In this document: positions 1 through 6,229 of the stretch, piece after piece
How positions within the stretch are numbered: the first letter of the stretch is position 1
How the letters are laid out: every line of letters starts with the position of its first letter
IMG/VR virus record: IMGVR_UViG_3300040806_001314
Span: 1-42,851 of that record
Length of the DNA stretch: 42,851 nt
Direction: 5' to 3' (one strand)
Source of the DNA: a virus
Translations under genes and position numbers: made by a program
Notes under the pieces: model-generated
Databases searched by the model: none
Told to the model about the DNA's origin: nothing
Seen by the model: only the letters and a program-made list of their open reading frames with translations

Positions 1-1
1 C

Positions 2-88
2 CACAACGCAAAAAGGTTCGTAAGTGTTAAAAAGAACCGCTCTGGGCACGGAAAAGGCACAAAGAAGTACAATACTAAGCGCAAATAG
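2..88 (+). CDS. C-terminal end of a basic protein (5' truncated)
   Basis: An open frame enters from the left edge and ends at TAG 86-88, giving 28 residues. About half are Lys or Arg, with a tail reading SGHGKGTKKYNTKRK. Such a basic C-terminus would suit nucleic-acid binding or a structural protein, but the fragment is too short to name. The TAG lies just before the promoter-like box at 92-99, so this gene probably ends the preceding transcription unit. The frame could be accidental; support is the biased composition and the placement. Confidence 0.45.
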   Translation, partial: HNAKRFVSVKKNRSGHGKGTKKYNTKRK

Positions 89-91
89 GTG

Positions 92-99
92 TATATTTG
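92..99 (+). promoter_or_regulatory. Bacteroidota-type promoter -7 box (TATATTTG)
   Basis: TATATTTG matches the TAnnTTTG consensus of the primary sigma factor of Bacteroidota. It lies 32 nt before the groEL ATG, in the only clearly non-coding gap at this end of the window. I do not see a convincing -33 TTG element, so this is a motif match in a sensible position. It would start the chaperonin/lysis operon. Confidence 0.5.
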
Positions 100-130
100 G
101 TACTGAAACAGTAAAAATCAATGTTTTAGT

Positions 131-1699
131 ATGGAATTTAATCAACCTAGTGAAATTGTAAAGGACCTTACGTTTGGTTCTGACGCAGAAAAAGGCCTTT
201 TAGAAGGCGTCACCAAGTTAGCGGTGGCTGTAAAGAGCACTTTGGGTGCCTCTGGTAAGTGTGTAATCTACGAAAATGCAATGGGTATGCCGGTAATTAC
301 CAAGGATGGTGTTACAGTGGCTGAATCTGTAGTGCTTTCTGACCCATTAGAGAATATGGGTGCAACTTTAATCAAAGAAGCGGCTAGAAACACCGTAAAA
401 GAAGCGGGTGATGGCACGACCACAGCAACATTATTAGCACATCGACTACTAAGACTAGCTATTAGCGCTAGAGAAGTGGCAACTAACAGAGAAATCAGGG
501 ATGGTTTAGACTCAGCGATGCACAAAGTGCTGAATTACCTAGACAAAGTAGCTATAGAGGTCACTGATGAGCGTTTGTATGACGTAGCCACCATTTCAAC
601 AAACAACGATACCGAGCTTGGAAAAATTATAGGGGATGCTTTTTCCCAAGTCGGGCGCAACGGTGTTGTTTTGATGGAAGAAAGTGAGACAGAAGCCACC
701 TATACTGAGATTGTAGACGGTACGCAATTTGATTCTGGAATAAAATCACCGTATTTAATGACGGATAAGGAAAAAGGTAGAGCTGTTTTAGAGAACCCTC
801 TGGTACTTATAGTTTCATCGCCAATACCTAACATCCGTAAGATACAAAACGTCCTAGAATACGCTATAAAGAACAACGAGAGCCTACTTATCGTGGCAGA
901 GCTAGAGCAACAACCGATGCAAACACTGCTAATGAACAAGGTGAAGGGTAATATCAAGGTAAATATCATTGATACACCAGGTTTTGGACCAATGAAGCAG
1001 GACACTATCGCTGATTTAGCAGCTATAACAGGTGCACAAGTAATGAACGAAGAGCTAGGTGATGATCTTGATATGATTGACCCTGGTTGTTTAGGTAGAG
1101 CATTAAAATCAGTAACAGATGACAAAAACACTGTGATTACAGTAGAAGAGATGCCTGAGCAAGCTACAGAGCGTATTACCGCTGTAGAAGAAAAAATTAA
1201 AAATGAAAAGAACCCGTACTTTAAATCTAAACTTGAACAACGACTTGGTATGTTATCTGGCCATGTTGGAATTGTACGTGTGGGTGCATTATCAAAAGTT
1301 GAACTTAAAGAGAAAAAAGACAGGGTCGAAGACGCTTTGTATGCAACAAAGGCAGCACTTAAGGACGGTATCGTACCTGGTGGAGGCGTTGCACTGCGTA
1401 ACGCGGCAGAACGAATCAATGCAAAGGGTGCTGGAGAGGAAGTCTTACTCGCAGCTATTGAGCAACCATTTGTAACTATACTTGACAACGCTGGTTTAGA
1501 GACTGTGGTAGAAAAGCTACCTAAAGGCACAGGTATTAACGTTATGACAGGTAAAGTAACCAATATGGTTAAATCAGGTGTTATTGATCCAGTGTTGGTT
1601 ACAAAGACAGCTCTAAAGAACGCGGTTAGTGTAGTTAAGACTATTATCTCAGCGGATTGTGTAATTTCAAACCAGAGGATAAACAATGCGAGCAATTAA
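131..1699 (+). CDS. groEL: Phage-encoded 60-kDa chaperonin GroEL
   Basis: The protein is 522 residues (bacterial GroEL is about 548) and aligns throughout to the family. Nucleotide-site motifs are present: ITKDG with D59 (E. coli D52), GDGTTT with D94 (D87), and VEDALYATKAALKDG with D401 (equivalent of catalytic D398), followed by PGGG. ATPase activity is therefore expected. The apical segment GTQFDSGIKSPYLMTD is typical. Oddities: the near-invariant LGPKG of the nucleotide pocket reads LGASG (residues 38-42), and the C-terminus ends without the GGM-rich tail. groES overlaps its last 14 nt. Its likely role is to fold phage proteins, such as capsid or large tail proteins, in the infected cell; that role is inferred. 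The ATG at 131 follows an A/T-rich leader, usual for this host group. Confidence 0.95.
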   Translation: MEFNQPSEIVKDLTFGSDAEKGLLEGVTKLAVAVKSTLGASGKCVIYENAMGMPVITKDGVTVAESVVLSDPLENMGATLIKEAARNTVKEAGDGTTTATLLAHRLLRLAISAREVATNREIRDGLDSAMHKVLNYLDKVAIEVTDERLYDVATISTNNDTELGKIIGDAFSQVGRNGVVLMEESETEATYTEIVDGTQFDSGIKSPYLMTDKEKGRAVLENPLVLIVSSPIPNIRKIQNVLEYAIKNNESLLIVAELEQQPMQTLLMNKVKGNIKVNIIDTPGFGPMKQDTIADLAAITGAQVMNEELGDDLDMIDPGCLGRALKSVTDDKNTVITVEEMPEQATERITAVEEKIKNEKNPYFKSKLEQRLGMLSGHVGIVRVGALSKVELKEKKDRVEDALYATKAALKDGIVPGGGVALRNAAERINAKGAGEEVLLAAIEQPFVTILDNAGLETVVEKLPKGTGINVMTGKVTNMVKSGVIDPVLVTKTALKNAVSVVKTIISADCVISNQRINNASN

Positions 1700-1946
1700 T
1701 TTTTATGTGCTTGTAGAACAGCACAAGATAGAGTCTAAGAAAATAGGTGGTCTAGAAATAACAGATAACCTAGATAGTGACAATAGGTATATAAAAGCAA
1801 CTGTGGTTAGCGTAGGTAGTGAGGTAGAACACCTGATAAAAGAAAACGAGGTGGTTTACTACGATAGGCATGCTGGTAACAATGTGGATCACGAGGGTAA
1901 AAAATACCAGGTTATAAAAGTAACTGATATAGTTTTGGTTGAATAA
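1686..1946 (+). CDS. groES: Co-chaperonin GroES
   Basis: An 86-residue protein, slightly shorter than bacterial GroES (about 95). The GGLEIT segment at residues 21-26 fits the mobile loop that docks on GroEL (GGIVLT in E. coli). The end KYQVIKVTDIVLVE matches the last beta strand of the family. The start overlaps the end of groEL, so the two are probably translationally coupled; the order groEL-groES is the reverse of the usual bacterial operon. Its end forms a TAATG junction with the next gene. Residues 30-40 are short relative to bacterial homologues, so the roof of the dome may be reduced (inference). Confidence 0.88.
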   Translation: MRAINFYVLVEQHKIESKKIGGLEITDNLDSDNRYIKATVVSVGSEVEHLIKENEVVYYDRHAGNNVDHEGKKYQVIKVTDIVLVE

Positions 1947-2386
1947 TGAATATAGAGTCGTCTGATATTAGGGATATGAAGATTTTTATGTACTACAGGC
2001 TAGTACGTAAATGGGCTTGTAAAACATACAGTATCAACGATGCAGACCTTGAATTATTAATCTATTTAGATTGCAAAGTGCGATTTACGCGTAATGATTT
2101 TAAAGTAGGTACCAAAACATATTCTTGGGACAAGCACAGATGGGAACGCTTACGTAGAGATGGTTGGATTGTTGTCTGGAGAGAAAGAAATAGAACAACA
2201 CAGAAGTATACAATTTACACCGTCAGCACTAAGGCAAAGCATTTAATAAGCAGGATATACAGGATATTACTCGGTGAAGAGGATATACCAACATCCGATA
2301 GAAGTGTGTTCAGTAAGCGTGATTCCTATTCTGGCAAGGTTTATTCCTCGAGTGTTGACGATATGATTAAAGACGCAGACAGATAA
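1946..2386 (+). CDS. Winged-helix-like small protein
   Basis: A 146-residue protein joined to groES and to the next gene by TAATG overlaps. After an N-terminal helix (DIRDMKIFMYYRLVRKWACK) it has the spacing of a winged helix: DADLELLIYLD, then a Trp/Arg-rich recognition-helix-like stretch (WDKHRWERLRRDGWIVVWRE) and a beta wing (QKYTIYTVSTKAKHLI). This resembles small MarR-like winged-helix proteins of marine phages. It could regulate late genes, but the structural-gene context also allows a virion role. The fold assignment is from pattern only. Confidence 0.6.
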   Translation: MNIESSDIRDMKIFMYYRLVRKWACKTYSINDADLELLIYLDCKVRFTRNDFKVGTKTYSWDKHRWERLRRDGWIVVWRERNRTTQKYTIYTVSTKAKHLISRIYRILLGEEDIPTSDRSVFSKRDSYSGKVYSSSVDDMIKDADR

Positions 2387-2721
2387 TGGCATTTAGGATG
2401 AGAAATAACCTCAGCGGACTAGATAAAGTAGTTGCTGATGAAAGTACACCAGAAACACCTATATTTATAAAAAAATTAGATGAAGGTGTACAGGCTGAGG
2501 CTAATAATGATGGTTCTATATACATAGACCCTGATACTCCAGATAGTGAAATTAAAACCGCTATTAGTCACGAGAAGGTACACATTGATCAAATGAAACG
2601 TGGTGATTTAAATTACGACGATGAAAATGTTTACTGGAAAGGAAAAAAATACCCAAGAAAAAATATGAAAGAAGGTAGTAAAAAACTACCTTGGGAAAAA
2701 GAAGCTTATGAAAAACAATAG
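2386..2721 (+). CDS. Small HExxH metallopeptidase-like protein
   Basis: A 111-residue protein. Residues 62-66 read HEKVH, a zincin-type HExxH motif in a helix (AISHEKVHIDQMKRGDL), preceded by a beta-like segment (GSIYIDPDTPD). Residues 103-107 read WEKEA; E106 is a candidate third zinc ligand of the gluzincin type. The protein is too short for a full standard peptidase, so it could be a minimal zincin, a lysis or maturation factor, or a zinc-binding relic. It starts in a TAATG overlap and its end overlaps the next gene. No signal peptide is visible. Confidence 0.65.
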   Translation: MAFRMRNNLSGLDKVVADESTPETPIFIKKLDEGVQAEANNDGSIYIDPDTPDSEIKTAISHEKVHIDQMKRGDLNYDDENVYWKGKKYPRKNMKEGSKKLPWEKEAYEKQ

Positions 2722-4294
2722 TATGAAAAGTAGACCAATTACTAGTAGAAGTAAAGGTACACCTCTACACAAAGAAGATCCTAAAAAATTAGGTAAAATG
2801 AACGTTGTTGACGCTCAAGGTAACCTACTTGGAGCTGACGATAATGTTAAGATAACTGAAGGATCTGACGCTGTGCCTGAGGTTAGAAAAACGATTTTAT
2901 ACAGTGATTTACCTGAAAGTCAAAGACAAGCTGCTCGTGATTACAATATGAAAAAATATGGTACTCATAATCCAACAGCAGAGGGTAAAGCTGATAACAC
3001 AATTGTTGTTCAAGAAGGAAAACCAGCTACAGAGGGATCAGGTGAAAGAACAACATCATACGAACCTAAGTTAACGGAAGGAAGAGAAGCTGATAAAGTA
3101 GATACATTCTTACCATGGGAAAGACGTTTCGCTCAGCGTACGCAAAGAGGTGCTGTTAGAGATGAAATCAGACGTGGTAAGAGGGGTATGAAACAACTCG
3201 ATAAAGCTTTAAAAGCTGGTGCTATCACCCAAGAACAATACGACAAGGATTATGCTGAAGCAAGTAAATTAGCATTTGGTCAGGGTAATATCGCTAAGGG
3301 ACAATACACTAATACCGCGGGTATGGATGCTATTTTATCTCAAGGTTACCAAGCTAACCCAGCTGTTTCTACAAATACAGACATGCTACGTAAGCCCAAA
3401 GCTGAACAAGAAGCTGGTCAACCAGTGAAAGCTGATGGTTCAGAACAGATGACTCAAGCAGAATACGAAGCTGGTGGTAAAGGTAAGACAACACCTAAGA
3501 CTAGCGCGGCGGTTCAAGATGCATCTTCTAAAGCAGGAGCTTCAGTTACTGAAGACCAAGCTAAACAAGAAAGTGGTGAATTACCAAATTTATCAACTAC
3601 AATCCTTACCGCTAATCAGACGAGGTTTGATAGAGACGGTGACCCAGAAGCAGAAGAGATTCCAGATTTTAAAAGAGACCCAGAACAGGCTGTTAGTGTA
3701 AAACCTAAACAATACAAACCAAGTGAACCTAAAGGCGCTGAACTAGTTCAAATAAACAAACCTGACACAAGACCTTCTTCTTCTGATATGTTTGGTGGTT
3801 TGAGTACTGTAGAGCTATCTGATTTAAGCGAAGCCCTTACAGATCAACAAAATCAAGCTACAAACGAAGCAAATCAATTTACAGGAGAAAGTGTTCAAGC
3901 TAACACAGGCACTGGTGACAGAAGTGATATGGTTTCTTTTGAACCAACAGCTAGAGAAAAAGCTGAAAAAACAATTGAAGACAGAACAATAGATAAAAAC
4001 CGTCCTTTATCTGACGGTACGCCTTACGCTCCTGTTAACGAGTCTATTGTAACAGGTCTTGTTGATGGAACACCTTCTCTTGAAGCTAATGAATCTTTAG
4101 TTAGCAATCCTTTGTTTAAGAAAGGCTACAAGATGAACCGTAGTCATAGTCCATCTATGATGTACAATAAAAACACACCTACTAGAAAAATGGGTTCACC
4201 ATTAAACAAGCTTACGGATTTAAGCAAAGACAGTGGTCCTACTAAAATGAAAAAAGGTACTGCGTTTAAAATGAAAGGTTATGGCAAAAAGTAA
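2708..4294 (+). CDS. Large hydrophilic, low-complexity phage protein with SP-type C-terminal motifs
   Basis: 528 residues, rich in Glu, Lys, Gln, Thr and Ala with no membrane segment; mostly predicted disordered. A helical part lies near residues 135-200 (RDEIRRGKRGMKQLDKAL). The C-terminus is distinctive: RSHSPSMMYN, then MGSPLNKL, then a basic KMKKGTAFKMKGYGKK end. Similar SP-x-K/M tails recur in small proteins of marine Bacteroidota phages, and one is seen in the overprinted ORF at 23458-23655. Function unknown; position in the late operon suggests a virion or assembly role. An alternative ATG at 2723, just after the upstream stop, would shorten it by five residues. Confidence 0.75.
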   Translation: MKNNSMKSRPITSRSKGTPLHKEDPKKLGKMNVVDAQGNLLGADDNVKITEGSDAVPEVRKTILYSDLPESQRQAARDYNMKKYGTHNPTAEGKADNTIVVQEGKPATEGSGERTTSYEPKLTEGREADKVDTFLPWERRFAQRTQRGAVRDEIRRGKRGMKQLDKALKAGAITQEQYDKDYAEASKLAFGQGNIAKGQYTNTAGMDAILSQGYQANPAVSTNTDMLRKPKAEQEAGQPVKADGSEQMTQAEYEAGGKGKTTPKTSAAVQDASSKAGASVTEDQAKQESGELPNLSTTILTANQTRFDRDGDPEAEEIPDFKRDPEQAVSVKPKQYKPSEPKGAELVQINKPDTRPSSSDMFGGLSTVELSDLSEALTDQQNQATNEANQFTGESVQANTGTGDRSDMVSFEPTAREKAEKTIEDRTIDKNRPLSDGTPYAPVNESIVTGLVDGTPSLEANESLVSNPLFKKGYKMNRSHSPSMMYNKNTPTRKMGSPLNKLTDLSKDSGPTKMKKGTAFKMKGYGKK

Positions 4295-4394
4295 ACCATG
4301 TTGGAAGGGATATGAGATGGTTGGCATGAAGTCTAAAGACGGTAAAAAAGTACCAAACTGTGTACCTATAACAAAAAGAACAAGAAAAAAGTAA
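4281..4394 (+). CDS. 37-residue conserved phage microprotein
   Basis: ATG 4281 to TAA 4392-4394 encodes 37 residues: MAKSKPCWKGYEMVGMKSK, then DGKKVPNCVP and a basic end. The pattern CWKGYxxVGxKxKxGKxVPNCVP is one I recognise as recurrent in cyanophage and marine phage proteins, often as a tail on longer structural proteins. Here it is a free-standing gene overlapping the preceding gene by 14 nt and sharing a TAATG junction with the following one, which supports translation. The two Cys could bind metal. Function unknown. Confidence 0.75.
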   Translation: MAKSKPCWKGYEMVGMKSKDGKKVPNCVPITKRTRKK

Positions 4395-4669
4395 TGGCAT
4401 ACGTTCAGCATTCACCTTTTAAAAAGGTTAGAAAAACAACAAAAGGTAAAGGTCGTAATTTTAGAACGACAGAGGAAGGTGCTGGTATGACCAAAAAAGG
4501 CGTAGAGCGCTATAGAAAAGAAAACCCAGGCAGTAAATTAAAAACAGCTGTTACGGGTAAAGTTAAACCAGGTAGCAAAGCTGCTAAGCGTAGAAAGTCT
4601 TTCTGTGCTAGATCGAAAGGTTGGACCTCTGAAAGAGGTAGAGCAGCACGCCGCCGCTGGAAATGTTAA
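4394..4669 (+). CDS. DUF6321-like basic phage protein
   Basis: A 91-residue, strongly basic protein. The run GAGMTKKGVERYRKENPGS, followed by KAAKRRKSFCARSKGW and a terminal ARRRWKC, matches what I recall of the DUF6321 family of marine phages. Cys residues occur in SFCARS and as the last residue. The role of the family is unknown to me; the basic charge would allow DNA contact. It starts in a TAATG overlap and its stop overlaps the next start by 7 nt. The N-terminal HSPFKK resembles the SP motifs of neighbouring proteins. Confidence 0.8.
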   Translation: MAYVQHSPFKKVRKTTKGKGRNFRTTEEGAGMTKKGVERYRKENPGSKLKTAVTGKVKPGSKAAKRRKSFCARSKGWTSERGRAARRRWKC

Positions 4670-4872
4670 TTATGATATTTATTGTACTATTTATTTCTTT
4701 AGCTGTAATAGCTTATTTGTTAGCACTTTACAGTGAAAAACTAGAAGATAAAAACAGAAACTACGTACCTGACGAGGCTGAAGAAATCTACTTTTCTTTA
4801 AGCAAGTACATGTCTGAAGTATACAAGGCATTTAAGGATTTAATAAAAGTTATTCTAAGAAAAAATGTCTAA
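4663..4872 (+). CDS. Small single-TM protein with a Ca-binding-like loop
   Basis: 69 residues. Residues 2-22 form one hydrophobic membrane segment (IMIFIVLFISLAVIAYLLAL). Just after it lies DKNRNYVPDEAE (29-40), with D29, N31, N33, D37 and E40 spaced like an EF-hand or thrombospondin type 3 calcium loop. A C-terminal amphipathic helix follows. It overlaps both neighbours by 7-8 nt and lies directly before the holin-like gene, so a role in lysis (antiholin, pinholin or spanin-like) is possible but not shown; there is no lipobox. A second Met at residue 4 could also be the start. Confidence 0.7.
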   Translation: MLIMIFIVLFISLAVIAYLLALYSEKLEDKNRNYVPDEAEEIYFSLSKYMSEVYKAFKDLIKVILRKNV

Positions 4873-5320
4873 TAAGATAAAAAACACTAAAATAGGTAAA
4901 CTGTTGAAAGACAAGCTACCTAACGCTTTAGACTTAGTTGGTGATTTATTACCAGATCAAGGCGCTCTTGGTATTATAAAAAACGTTATAGATAAGTCTG
5001 ATATACCCGAGGTTGATAAAGAGGTTTTACATAATCAAGTAAAAGAACTTTACTCATTAGAAGTTTCTGACAGAGATAGCGCTAGAAAAAGAGAGATTGA
5101 GGTAGCTAAGACAAGAAGTTTTGATATCATGTTTAACCTTACAGGTTTTGTTGGTTTAGGGGCTTTTGTTTTCTTGATATATGCTATTGTGTATTTAGAG
5201 ATACCTCACGCAAACAAAGAAGTTTTTATACATCTTATAGGTATATGTGAAGGTATTGTACTGAGTATATTTGGTTATTTCTTCGGTTCAGCAATATCTA
5301 ACAAATCAAAAGATGGCTAG
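4865..5320 (+). CDS. Holin-like membrane protein
   Basis: 151 residues. A soluble N-terminal part with charged helices (residues 45-85, ending DRDSARKREIEVAK) is followed by two membrane segments, about 88-110 (FDIMFNLTGFVGLGAFVFLI) and 118-143, and a short polar tail SNKSKDG. This layout resembles phage and gene-transfer-agent holins of the 3TM (GTA_holin_3TM) group, which form the inner-membrane lesion at lysis. No endolysin is evident next to it. It overlaps the upstream TM gene by 8 nt and the next gene also by 8 nt. Family assignment is from topology and the DRDSARKRE-type motif. Confidence 0.65.
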   Translation: MSNKIKNTKIGKLLKDKLPNALDLVGDLLPDQGALGIIKNVIDKSDIPEVDKEVLHNQVKELYSLEVSDRDSARKREIEVAKTRSFDIMFNLTGFVGLGAFVFLIYAIVYLEIPHANKEVFIHLIGICEGIVLSIFGYFFGSAISNKSKDG

Positions 5321-6221
5321 AATAAACACTTACGCTAACGATGAAAACATTAGTGGTAACGACAAGGTTCTAGGTACTGATACAACTTCTGTAACTAGGA
5401 ACTATACTTTTACCAATATAGGTAATTACTTAAATAAAGCTAATGTAGTTTCTATACTAGGTCAAAACAACTTTGTATTTCAAAAAGAACTTATAAATGG
5501 TGTAAGGCAAGAGGGTAGCGTAAGTTTTTTAGGTTATAGTGGTGCTGGTACTCAGCTTTCAGCTATAACTTCTTTAGTTTTTAGTGCTAAAAATTCAGCA
5601 GGTATAAATGTAAATGAGTTTATAACAAGTTTAGTTGGTAAAAACATGATGTTTAGCCAATTAGACGACCCTAATAACTACGCTCAGTATAAGCTAAATG
5701 GTTTTACAGAAATATCAAATGAACCTGGTTTTTATACAGCTAGCTTACAATACATAAGCGGTAGTGGCGCTATAAGTGAAAATGCGTACTACGGTCTTGC
5801 TTTGTATTCTTTAGGAGGTGGTGCTAACTGGGGTGAAATAGAGGGTACTGTAACAGATCAAACAGATTTAGTAAACTACATCACAAGCAGGTTGTCATCT
5901 GATACTATTAATGATGCGGCAGATGTTTTGCAGGTTTTAGAAAACGGAGGGCTTACACTTGGTGAAGATGTTATTAATGCTAAAGTACCGTTTACTATTT
6001 TCGGAAAAGACGAGAATGGGGACATTATAGTTATACCAAACACAACCACGCCTCTTGGGTATACACTTCCAAAACCTTCCTCAGAACTATTAACACAAGG
6101 AGTGCCTCATATTATGGTTACTAAAAGTGATGGAACAAACATAAACCTAAGTTGGTTGAATCTTGGTTTTGCTTTAGAGGCAGATGATACAGTGTCTCTT
6201 GACGGAGGTACGTTTACATAA
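5313..6221 (+). CDS. Tail fibre or adsorption protein, short paralogue
   Basis: The start is set at ATG 5313 (302 residues) rather than the in-frame ATG at 5271, because MARINTYANDENISG matches the start of the paralogue at 12955 and gives the 8-nt overlap common in this operon. Residues 1-170 are the shared module (SILGQNNFVFQ, then a beta-rich domain). The middle WGEIEGTVTDQTDLVNYI is typical of phage fibres. The rest is beta-rich with Gly, Asn and Thr. It probably joins the tail to the host-recognition apparatus; the precise position in the virion is unknown. Confidence 0.7.
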   Translation: MARINTYANDENISGNDKVLGTDTTSVTRNYTFTNIGNYLNKANVVSILGQNNFVFQKELINGVRQEGSVSFLGYSGAGTQLSAITSLVFSAKNSAGINVNEFITSLVGKNMMFSQLDDPNNYAQYKLNGFTEISNEPGFYTASLQYISGSGAISENAYYGLALYSLGGGANWGEIEGTVTDQTDLVNYITSRLSSDTINDAADVLQVLENGGLTLGEDVINAKVPFTIFGKDENGDIIVIPNTTTPLGYTLPKPSSELLTQGVPHIMVTKSDGTNINLSWLNLGFALEADDTVSLDGGTFT

Positions 6222-6229
6222 TAAAAAAT

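Noticed and set aside
700-1695. Long antisense ORF (331 codons) opposite groEL
   Set aside because: It mirrors the conserved groEL frame, has a Ser/Pro/Thr-rich product without recognisable domains, and no promoter or partner genes on that strand.
3474-3701. 75-codon alternate-frame ORF in the 528-residue protein gene
   Set aside because: Its Lys/Leu/Gln-rich product reflects frame-shifted low-complexity sequence; there is no compositional shift or motif to support it.
5271-5312. Upstream in-frame ATG for the gene at 5313
   Set aside because: It would add 14 residues not present in the paralogue at 12955 and would overlap the holin-like gene by 50 nt; the MARI start fits better.
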